42,910 nucleotides of DNA from Klebsormidium nitens (Eukaryota; Streptophyta; Klebsormidiophyceae; Klebsormidiales; Klebsormidiaceae), in assembly GCA_000708835.1 (NCBI GenBank), contig DF237645.1, positions 1 through 42,910 on the forward strand, in the 5' to 3' direction. Position numbers and translations under genes: made by a program. Positions 1 to 9,660 of the stretch are shown here, one piece after another; the first letter of the stretch is position 1; every line of letters begins with the position of its first letter. Below the pieces are notes generated by a model, which worked only from the letters and a program-made list of their open reading frames with translations, searched no databases and was not told the origin of the DNA.

Positions 1-97
1 GCGTCGTTAAGACGTAACCACCGCCGTTTCGCTAACTTGCGGTCAACGAAATGCTGTCGAGAACGAGGTTAGGCTTAACCAGTCGTAATCGTTACAC

Positions 98-3000
98 CAG
101 ATCGGTCTGGTGCATCATGTCAACCAGAACGGCTCGGTACGGATTGCCCCACTCTGTGTCCCCCCCGTTGAATCCCCAGAGCGCACACTGCACGAAAGAG
201 TGATAATTGCTGGTCTCGTGAGGAAGCAGTGAAGCTTCTAGACCAGATCCCAAACCGCTTCGTGATTTGTCGTACAGACACCGAGGGTCCTCTCAAAGCA
301 AAACCGCAGGAGTCCGTGACCGTTCGTCTCAAGCCCACTGCCATGCCATAAGTACCGTCCTGGGTGACTTCAATTTATATTATCAGAGCCACGGCTTTCG
401 CACCTGACCGTGATATGAGCACTTGCGTACGAAGTACAAACGTTTCGCATAAAGTCAGCGGAGACAGGGCTTACCTCAACAGGGTGGAGGGACAGACCCT
501 TTTCCCATTGCTCCTTGTCTTTGGACTTTTTAGCGTTGACAATCTGGTTCACGCCCCACCGCATCCCCTCCGGTGTGCGGTAATAGTAGCGCTGACCCAC
601 CTCGTGCAACTCGTTGGCAGGGCACATGCAAATGCTGCATGGCGCATTTGTTTGATTGCCGTCCTTTGTACACGTCACCTGCACACAAGGTAAACTTGAA
701 TATGGCGGCTGTCTCTCACGATTGGAGGCTTAAACTGGTGTTCGACTTCGGTTCCCGACATTGTTCGAGTCTCTAATGGCCCTTGGAAACCTCAAAACCC
801 ACTTGGCGTACATCCCCTTCGAGCCTGACCACATGGAACTCAAGCAAACGAGCTGGAAGTATGGACGAGCTTCGCACGGGTCATCAAGCGGTCGGAATTC
901 ACATTGGTGCAATGGAACTGGAACCCCAACGTTTGAGAGCATAGGAAATTCCACCCGCATTCCTCTTAGCCGGGACGACTGCCTGGCTTACCTTGCATCC
1001 CTCGGGATGATCACAGATGTAGGCATATAGCAACGGGTAGAAGAACTTGTCACCTCCGTCAGGATCCTCGGCCACGAACCCGCTGCAAAATAATGAGAAG
1101 AAGTGAGCTTGAATCTGGGTTAAAACTGCATAACGAGAAACCATGGATAAAGTGCTCTCAGGTCACGATCGACATTCTCCTAAGCCCAAGAGCAACCAGC
1201 CTAAACTCACTCAATTATCCGGCATTATGTTCAGAATGATCCTCTTAGTACACCGCATATCTGCTCAAAACAACGCCTATGGACATTGGGATCACTGAGA
1301 AGAAAGGTGGAATGCCAATAAACATGGAAAGAGCTGTCATGCTACCGTCAGAGCATATCAGGTCGACTCACTCGAAGCTAGCGTCCTTGAGTGGCTGCAA
1401 GAACCTTCCCAGGCATTGTTGAAACACTTGCAGCCCCCGCAGAGTGAACTCAGGGGAGTTGGGCTCAAAACCTGCAACATAGACCAAGTCATTATAGAGT
1501 TCGATTCAACTTTACAATGCATGTTCTTTCGTGAAGTCCCGAGTCTAGTGCATCTGGTTAACATTCCTGCGATTGAAGCAGGGCATGTCCTTTTTGAGAC
1601 GAAGACAATCAGTGCTTGCTTGCTGCTTCCTTGACCCTCCACCACCAAAGTTTTGAGGCCCCGCTCACCAGAATGACCAGAGACAGCGTGCAGAATAGGA
1701 AAGATGGCCCCCAACGCGTGCCCCCCTTCTTCATTCCGGCGCTCCACAGCAATGTTGGCTAGGCTGAGCACGAGTGGCCACCCATGCGTACGCATGTCGT
1801 TGGACAGCGTCGTCGCGTCGCTGTACAGGATGAGCGCTGCGATGATTGAACCCCAACGGTACTTTGCATCGATGTGGGCTGCAACAAACATCAAACGTAC
1901 TTTAAAGCTCAGGGACTAGCTTTGAGGAGCAAGTGAAAGAGGGACCCACAGCTACACAACCAATACACAGGTGGGGCCAGTGCAAAGTTCAAAACCTGCA
2001 GATCTGGCCGTGATGGGGAACAGAAACTGAGAGCCATGTGACATAACCTGTTCCAAACCAGCAACGAGTTCCCCGGAAGCAAGTTGCAGTCCACCTTCAG
2101 GAAAGTTCCGATGCATACTGAAGACGCCTGAGCTCAAATCTGCGAACAGCAAACTGGACTGTGCCAAGCGCCTTCTAAAGGGGAGGTGGCACAACTTCGC
2201 TGGACAATCATTGTCAAAGAAAATACTTCGATTGACGACAGGACTGCAAAACCTGAATCCTACCTGCGCTTCTTCCCACCACGTCGCAGTCTCTGGATCG
2301 CTCACGGTCCTCCTTCCCTGTGCATCTTCTGTTCTGCGTGGCCCACACGCAAAGCCTTCGGAGTTTGCCGGAAAAGCAAGAAGCTCCTTCAGAATTTCAA
2401 TTGGGTTGCGCATTCGGAGCAAGATGGGATATGGGTCTCCTTCTTTGGACAAGTCAATGGTCGTCCAGCCCTGCAACAACGCACAATTGATTGACTCAGC
2501 AATGCATCAGAAAGAATCTGAATTGAGATCAACATGATCGACTCACAATCTCAAAACCCTGGCTGCAATCTCTGATGGTCGCCGCCGTTCACTGGTTGGC
2601 TCAAAGATGCAACTGAGATTTGGAACTCGTACCACAAGCATCTGCAATATTGTAGCTACTGGCACAAGACACAACACAGCCGCATGACAAAAGCATGAAA
2701 AACCATAATCATCATGGTTTCTGGCTTGAAGATCGGACCAGCTGCAATCAAGGAATTTCAAAGCAGTATCTCGCTCTTGACTTTTTCTGTCAAACCCCAC
2801 TGCAATCCAAGATGTGACACTTCTCAACGACCGTCATATCTCGTGACAGTTTGTGCAGACTAAGCCTGTCAAACATCAACAATTAAGAGGATAAAAAGCT
2901 CACATCATCCTGGCTGAAAAGCACCTTCTCCTCGAACTTCTTGATGTCCTGAGGCGAACGCACTTTCACCTTGGACAAGTCAAAGTTTTTGAAGAACAGC

Positions 3001-3508
3001 AGATCAATGAGACTCTTAGTATCTTCTTGTGCAGGCTGGCAACGTTGTTTCTACAGTGTCGGATGAACTCCACTAGCTTGAGCGTCTCGCGGGTTCCCTC
3101 ATCCAGCTCTGGGAATCTGCTGGACTCTGGATCTCCGATTGGATCAGAAAAGTAGCTACGCCCAGCAGCAAATGATTGCTCTCTTGCACCACTCGCTTCA
3201 TCGCCTTGATGAGATGGCCTGGCAGGAAACCCTTCCTGGGCTTCCTTCTCAACCCTGTCTGCCGGCAGCTCAACTCGTTGCTGCTCTTCTTCTGCCGGTG
3301 CCTGTGCGTCCCCCGTTCTTGCAGCATCCCTGATGGCATTGGCTGCAGCTTCCCCAGCCGCAGCGGCAGCTCCCTTCAGTTTTTTCTTGTCCACATCAGC
3401 AGGTTGACCTAACCATTGATCAGCGCAGCCAGAAGACCTCTTGTGCGAACCCAAAGCAGCTGGAGTTGAGAAGTGCTTCTGATGGCAAACATCGCATTCA
3501 AATGGCAC
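98..3508 (-). CDS. Plavaka-type (CACTA-group) DNA transposase, multi-exon, 3' end outside window
   Basis: Coding blocks on the minus strand, 5' to 3': 3508-2904, 2470-2264, 1878-1669, 1471-1372, 1082-992, 678-475 and 187-98. The gene continues past the left edge, because the last block ends at a GT donor (phase 0). The N-terminus has a C2HC zinc finger (CDVC...HKRSSGC), usual for this family. Family-like motifs follow in the expected order: RMRNPIEILKELLAF, ETATWWEEAQ, ALILYSDATTLSNDMRTHGW, LQVFQQCLGRFLQPLKDASF, FFYPLLYAYICDHPEGCK, PCSICMCPANELHEVGQRY and LWGFNGGDTEWGNPYRAVL followed by DMMHQTDL. Junction phases agree for all blocks except two places: inside 3508-2904 the frame shifts near 3021-3030, and 2264 to 1878 does not join in phase, so a small exon or a frameshift is needed. 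A short first exon at 3642-3604 starting at ATG is possible. The protein should bind transposon ends and catalyse cut-and-paste transposition in the nucleus. The family call is from memory of motif order, not from a search. Confidence 0.75.
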
Positions 3509-4255
3509 CTTGCAGGCTTTGAAGGATTAAACGGTTGCACTTGCTGTGGTCGCTGTGCAGTTGCTTTCAATCATCAGTGCAACAAATTGGAAAATCGAAC
3601 AACCCTTGATGAAGACCGGAGAAGCTCAGACAGCTGCTGCATGAGGAGTCAAATCAATGGCAATGAGGGACCTGCTGAGGCCTGCTGCTGCTTCCTCAGG
3701 CTCTGTGGTCCACAGTGTGGAGGCTCTGGTCTCTCGTTCTTTCTTGGCTGTGACTTCGTGACTTTGACTCTCGAGTGTGATCGTTCACTTGTGTTCATGC
3801 TATTAGTTGCATGCAGGCGGCAAAATCAAATTTAAAAAAAAGAAATTCTAAAAAGCTGCCCCTGCTGCCAGTGCTGGCCTTGACATATGCCATTCAGTGT
3901 CAAGACCTACCGATCATGTAGACGATCATGCGATCTGGCACTGCTTCGGAACTGCACTCCATAGCTCGAACTCCTGAACGAGCCAATATGTCAAAGTTAA
4001 ACACACCAGTGACAAGTTGAAGGAGGAGCTCTCCAGCTTTCCTCACTTTGAATCTTGATCATGGTGGTGAGCATGAATGCTGCCTGCAGGTTGCATTTAC
4101 AGCGTAGTCACGACAAGATGAGGAGGGTTTCTTCTGCTTCCGCACGTCTGCTGCAAGCGAAATGACTCTGCAGCATTGCCATATTCATCTGCAGCATTGC
4201 TACATTCATCCTAGAAGCGGCGCTGAAAGAAAGCTTTCCCTCCATCGTTTGTGAA
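3509..4255. promoter_or_regulatory. Divergent intergenic region between transposase and partner gene
   Basis: This stretch separates the start-proximal block of the minus-strand transposase from the ATG of the plus-strand gene. It probably holds both 5' leaders and promoters. On the minus strand, an ATG at 3642 opens a 13-codon reading that ends at a GT donor in the right phase to join the zinc-finger exon at 3508. Another ATG at 3798 opens a longer basic reading whose phase does not fit as simply. I see no TATA-like box that I would defend. Confidence 0.4.
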
Positions 4256-7200
4256 ATGGCGACGCGCCGTGCCCTGCGGTCAAGCCAAGCTGCAAGTGCT
4301 GCAGTTGGTAGCAAGAATGGCCCTAAGAGCGGCGATGCAGGAGTTGGAAAGCTATTCAAGCTGGATTCTCAGAGGAGAGACAAGATAGAGCGGAACTTGG
4401 ATTTCTTCAGGGCCAAGCCAGCCTCGAGTGGAAGCAAGGGGGCAAATTGGATTCCACCGAAACCCCCACTCTCAGGAAGCGAGACTCGTGATGAGGAGGT
4501 TGGCGCAGAGGGATCTGAGGCGCAGAGACCTGAAGCGTCTTTGGCAGCGTCCACTTCAAAAGGCAAAGGTCTAAAGAGAAAGCTTCCAGATGACTTTGAT
4601 GCGCCTGTCAACAATCCGACAATCATCGACCAGATCCAATCAAAAGCTCCAAGCCCATTCCCAAAAGCCCCCCCAAACACTCCAGCAGGAAGTCCATTTT
4701 CGCCAAGGAGTCCGAATGCCAGGGGTCAGCCAGAGCCGCTTGCTAATGACCCTGGGAAGAACCTCCAGAATGCCAGCAGAGGTGAGCACATTAAGCTCAG
4801 AAATATTCTTACTTTCTGGCTAGTTTTCAGCTTCTTCTCATTTGTCTCAGGCTTTGAAGGGAATTGGTTGGATGAGTTGGTGACAGCAGTCTCCCGTAGA
4901 AATCCTCGCTGCCATCCAAAGATTGAAAGGTCACTTGATGCAGATGTAAAATGCACATAGATTGAAATTAGTAGGCTACAACCTATGACCGCCTGGTACG
5001 GCGGTTCAGTTTGCATTCTGTTTTCTGTTTTCTGAATGCTCCAATGAGTGGGTATGCCAAAAGGCAGCTTTTTGTGACCAGCCATCTTGTCACAGACCAG
5101 TTATGCAATGACCTACTCTACCTCCTTTTGAGATTGAACTTGCCATTGCCTGAAGTACCACTGAACATTTTCAATCTTTGCCATTGCCTTCAGGGAAGAG
5201 ATAGTTGCGTTCAGGCAAAGACCTACCTCAGTGTGAAGATGCCCCAAGCACATTCTTATTAATAAAGGAGATCTGCTGCTTTTTAAGAAGTCAATGCTAC
5301 TTGAAGTCAAATTCTTGCTGTGCGATATTCTGAAAGTCTTGTAGAAGACTTTGAGAGGCTTGTGAAGCAGAAGAAGCAGCAAAAGGTGTGCTTGAGCATT
5401 GGATCGCTCAAAAACTTGAGTGCTCGGTTAGGAATGATTGCAAACTCAATCGTTCATGTCATTTTCTGTCAGTGTTTTGGCAACAGAGTGAGTTGTATTA
5501 TCACTCTGTTACCACTGTTCCCCAGCATGTCAGCATCTTGTAAAGACGTTGCTTTTGTGCAGTTTCAGGACAGTGTCTGCTCATGCTCATGCTCATCCCC
5601 AGCTGCAACAGCCTTGAAGAGAGTACGAGAAGCAGATTCTTGCTCTGGCTTTGGCTCTTAGGAGCTCACTCACAAGACCGATTGAAGTCATATGGAGTCA
5701 GTTTGCACTTACTGCTTGATCTTTGCTAAACTAAAGTCTCTCCTTTTCCTTTGGCGAAGGTGCGGAACATGTGCTCAACGCCAGCGAGAAGGTCCGTTAT
5801 GAAAAAGCCAAGATCAAGATAAAGGAGCTCAAGGCGAAGAACCAAATCCTGGAACGGACTGTGAAAGAGCAAAGCCAGCACATCCTTTCCTTGGAAAGAA
5901 GCGTTGCAAGTGCGCGAGACAAGTTAGAGCTCCCTGACTTCCTTCAGCCGCAATTTCTAAAGGTGAGATTTGCTCTAACTTTGTAGTGACGATCAGTGAC
6001 CAGAATCCGAGCATGCTTGTGACATTGCAGGGATATTGCTGATCCTGCCATTCCAAAGGTGCTTGATACTATCTTTGCGAAAGTTGTGCTCACAGGGTGA
6101 GGTTTAAATCTCTTGATTGAACGATGATCTATGCAGCGAAAGGAGCATAAGAAGTGTGGATTGACTACTTTTCTTTTGTTTGTTAGGCTCTCCTATCAAT
6201 TGTGACCAGAACCTATTGCCTTGCAGAAAATCACAAGTAAGGTCATCACTGCTTTTGTGCGCGGCAGTCAATTTTGGAGCACCTTGTATCCAGAGATTGA
6301 TACAGTGTTGAAGGTCTTTCTTGCGGAGCTCAACCTAGGACACCGCAGCGACGTGCGCCGGTTCACTGACCACTGGCACGGCGGGTTTGGTCAATCTGTG
6401 ATGACAAAACTGGGAGACAGACGGTCCAAGCTTGGTGGCAGGTTCAGGCAAAGTTTGGGGGACACGACCGAAACCAGTGATTTAGCCGTTTTCCCTGCTT
6501 CATTGGAGTTGGCTGCTGAGCGCAAAGCCAGGATGCTCGCTTTTCAATCAGGTACAGCCGGAGCACTGAGCTCTCCTGACTCAAAAGAATCCCGAAAGGC
6601 TAGGTCGTTGTGATCAAGCGGGTCCAATCGTAGCAGAACCGTTCATATCGATTGTGTCCTTCATCTGGAGGTGAAATCGCCCTTCGTTTTCTTGAAACTT
6701 CGTCGCTTTCTAAACGCAGACATGTCGTGGGTTGGCGGACCCAACCGAGATGAAGACACGGGCGAGCTCGAATCCGGCGAGGATGACACGCAGGAAATGC
6801 TCAAGGGCAAGCACTATCGCATCGCCTTCAAGATGGCCATGGGAGGAGTCTACACGGAGACTATGCGCGCGCGCCAGGACGTGTTTGCGTATTTCCTCAG
6901 AGTGGTGAGTTTGGGCTCTTTCCGACCGAGGGCTGCGATGAAAGTTGGTTCTCTGAGTTACTTTAGTGCTGCTCTGAAATTGACGCACAGGAAAGTGGCA
7001 GACCGATTTCCGCTTGCCAGAGTGCACTGGGTGTCCAGATGCATGACGTCACACAATGCTATCAGATTTGTGGTACTTTGATCAGAATCAGGTCCGAGCT
7101 CGCAGATGAATTCGATTGTGACACGTGCATCCTAAAGCTTGATTTTGAGACTCGTTCTCCTCATGACATCTCGTTGTAAGGACCAAGCTGATAGTGGATC

Positions 7201-7790
7201 ACATCAATCAACCGTCTGGTTGTGCATCTGTGCTGATGTAATCTGACCTGACCAACATTGGGGGCAATTCAGAGGGCGTCGGTCAGGTCCGCGACCTCGG
7301 AAAGCTTAAGTTTCGTGGCAGAGGCAAGTTGCTCTTTGTCCAGGCAATGCTTGAGGTGGTTTCGGGTGGCTCTTCTCATGTAGGGAAGAGTTGTGAGAGC
7401 TTTCTTGCGACCTTGCAAACGAAGGCAGCCAGCCGGATCTCCGCGTGGTTCAGCTGCTCGGTCTGGTCAACCAAAAGACCGTTGCTAAGCCCTTTCGCTC
7501 GTGCCTTCATGCAGGGAGAGCTGTATTGGCTGGGTCAGCAAATGAGCTCCACCAACGTGAACCGCGACCGTGAGGTGATCCGCGAGTACGAGCAAAGCAT
7601 GATTGAGTACGAGAACAACTACGGCCTCAAGTACGCGCGGCTCATCAAGAAGCGCGCCCCGCCGGAGGACCTGAACACTGCACCGACCTCTGCTTGGCGG
7701 ATTTTGAAGGCTGGGGAGTCGCTCGACCTCGCGGGCGAGTGCAGCGGCGGGGACCGGAGCGATGACGAGAGCGGCAGCGACACTGAATAG
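4256..7790 (+). CDS. Unrecognised 531-residue protein with central coiled coil
   Basis: Six exons join in perfect phase: 4256-4781, 5760-5962, 6227-6551, 6720-6904, 7275-7355 and 7515-7790 (TAG), giving 531 residues. The start is the first ATG, followed by a basic, Ser/Pro-rich, probably disordered N-terminus with a nuclear-signal-like KRK cluster. Residues about 177-240 form a charged heptad-rich coiled coil (KVRYEKAKIKIKELKAKN). The next exon holds a Trp/His-rich segment (FWSTLYPEIDTVLK, DVRRFTDHWHGGFGQS). The C-terminal half has MSWVGGPNRDEDTGELESGE, LKFRGRGKLLFVQAMLE and a Ser/Asp-rich acidic end. I do not recognise the family. It is divergent from the Plavaka-like transposase, so an accessory DNA-binding role is possible but unproven. 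The last intron (7356-7514) is 159 nt with no in-frame stop, so its retention would also keep the frame open. A further possible coding block at about 5319-5385 was left out because its phase does not fit. Confidence 0.6.
5482..5510. repeat. Perfect 10-bp inverted repeat (hairpin) in an intron
   Basis: AACAGAGTGA at 5482-5491 is exactly complementary to TCACTCTGTT at 5501-5510, with a 9-nt loop. It lies in the first large intron of the 4256-7790 gene. It may be incidental. Confidence 0.5.
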
Positions 7791-9660
7791 GTCATGAGAT
7801 CATATGTAAGCAGTCGGACTTGATTTTGTGTCAAGACCAGAGATTTAGTGTCAAGGGTGTGCTTTTACTACTGGTATACTAATTTTGGGCTGCCCAGCAA
7901 TCGATCGACAGGGCCTGCCACCGTGTTCACACCGAACAGGATCAGTCGTCGTCACTTGGACGGATCAGATGGGATGGCTTCTAGTCTCGTAAACCGTTCT
8001 TCGATTGAAGCCTAAACGGGCTCGACTCGGGCTTGAAACGGGCTTGAACGCGGTGCGGCGCCCGACATAACTGCTTTCAGAATGTTTCTGACTCGGTTGA
8101 TCAAATCGGATTTTGCAGGCGTAACTACTGGTTGTTGTGGTGGGAACTCGTCTGTAGAGAGTGCTAAGTCGGATCTCTGTTCGGTTCCAAGTCTCTCCGT
8201 ACACGGATTGAAACCTTGTCTAGTTGACAGAACCGGGTCCACATGTCCTTCTGTCGCACTCCTTTTTCAGTGGACAGCGACTCTTGAACGATGTGTTCAA
8301 GGATTCAGGTGTTCAATTATAAATTTCGGACTCCCTGACCAAGTTCGACTGACCTGCAGGATGAGGCGCATGTAAACTGCCGGCAACGTGAGTGACCGAA
8401 GAACCTTCACAAACAAGAGCTAGCTAGTCGACGGTCAAGCGTCAAGGTGGGTTCAGTTTGCAAGGGATAGCACGTTCTGGGACCAGATTTTCTCGTGACC
8501 CGCTCTGGGTAGCTTGAGACTGATTCGGCTCAAGCTTGTGTGGCTTCGAGTCGTCCCTTTGTCATTTGGTTTTAGAATCCGGGTACCAGGCCGTTGAGGA
8601 ACATTTTGTGCGGATAGCACCCTGGCTTGGATAGGAGCCAACCACCAAACACTTTGACGGTCTCCTCTAGCCCGGTGGAGGCGGCCCTGTACGGCCGTTT
8701 CAACACTTGACATGGGAAGTACTATATGCTCAGGCCCACTACTTCGCTTTCAATGGTACTGACATCCTTACTGGCCCTTAGAGCCAAGAATAGAGTCGCA
8801 ACTTTGAACCTTATCCATACGAGGTTGCTCAGGCATAATACGCCATAATGATGTATATATGCACCATATGAATTATGCATCCTTGGTTTGTGTTATGAAT
8901 CCAACGGCATGGCCAATATGCCTATATAGTGGCCCGGCAAGCCAAAGAGTTCGCCGCAGCATGGATTCCGGACAGTTTCTGCATGGAGTCCACATGGTTT
9001 CTAGGCGCCTCGAATCTATATGAAGGCCGAATGGATTCCGAATGAACAGAAATCAAGCCGTTTCCGCATAGATTCTATCTTGATTTTCGGCATGGAATCG
9101 GTACAGAATCCAGACGCCCTGATTCCGGATGGAAGCTGTACGAGAGTTTAGCCGGATTCTAATTGCTTGATTTCCGTATGAACCGCGCATGGAACCCGGG
9201 GGGGGGCTGATTTGTGATGACGTCCCCATCTGGACCGTCGCTGTTTGCCAGAATGATAACCTCGGGCGATCAGCAAAGCCGCAAGTTTGAGCCGGCTAAG
9301 GGATAGACTCATTCGATTGGAGGCACGATGAGAAGAGAAAGGAGGAGAAGAAGCATGCCAGCAACGAGTCCTAGCTAGCTTTAGTGCGGCCATCGTTCCC
9401 TTTTCGAAAGGAGGAGGAAGAGGCTTGCCGCTATTGATGCAAGCCCAATGAGCGGGACGATTGGGATTGTGCGGGTATCGGTCGAAAATTGATTTGCCGA
9501 AGATTGCACAATGCATGACAATGATCGACATTGGGGGCTGCATGGCTCGATTTTATTGTCGTAGTCACCAACGTCCGACTTGGGTCAACTCAAGGCTAGC
9601 GGCTCGAACTCCATCGGCGCTGATCTGATCACGCAGGCACATGCCTGAGGGGGAATGGTA
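7791..9660. other. Gene-poor spacer
   Basis: The 1.9 kb between the stop of the plus-strand unknown gene and the stop of the minus-strand peptidase gene holds no convincing exon on either strand. The two genes converge here, so both 3' untranslated ends are expected. A 131-codon open frame on the minus strand (9148-9543) has no recognisable features. The part around 8960-9200 is repeat-like and is listed separately; around 8820-8900 the sequence is rich in short palindromes such as CATATG and ATGCAT. Confidence 0.6.
8955..9200. repeat. Degenerate GGATTC/GAATCC-rich repeat tract
   Basis: Over about 245 bases the motif ATGGATTCCG and close variants (ATTCCGAATG, AGATTCTATC, CATGGAATCG, CAGAATCCAG, TGATTCCGGATG, CCGGATTCTA, GATTTCCGTATG) recurs roughly every 20-30 bases in both orientations. 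It looks like a decayed tandem or nested palindromic repeat. No sharp unit length could be fixed by eye. Confidence 0.45.

Larger units (their letters stand above)
1..7790. mobile_element. Candidate two-gene Plavaka-like DNA transposon (boundaries not seen)
   Basis: A Plavaka-type transposase gene (minus strand) and an unrecognised intron-bearing gene (plus strand, 4256-7790) are arranged head to head, with about 0.75 kb between their first coding blocks. Divergent gene pairs of this kind are common in autonomous DNA transposons that need an accessory protein. The left end is outside the window. No convincing CACTA/TAGTG terminal inverted repeat could be paired; a lone TTAGTG lies near 7848 but cannot be tested without the left end. 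The limits given only enclose the two genes. The grouping is an inference, and the plus-strand gene could equally be an unrelated host gene. Confidence 0.35.

Noticed and set aside
5319-5385. Possible exon reading YSESLVEDFERLVKQKKQQK
   Set aside because: The phases of the flanking exons join directly and this block would break the frame; it is kept only as a possible alternative.
6031-6100. Possible exon reading DIADPAIPKVLDTIFAKVVL in the 4256-7790 gene
   Set aside because: Its phase does not fit either neighbour, while 5962 to 6227 joins cleanly without it.
7845-7855. TTAGTG as a possible right CACTA end of the transposon
   Set aside because: No matching left end is available in the window and no subterminal repeats were convincing.
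9148-9543. 131-codon open frame on the minus strand
   Set aside because: It overlaps the repeat-rich spacer, has no recognisable motif and no splice context; it is likely chance.
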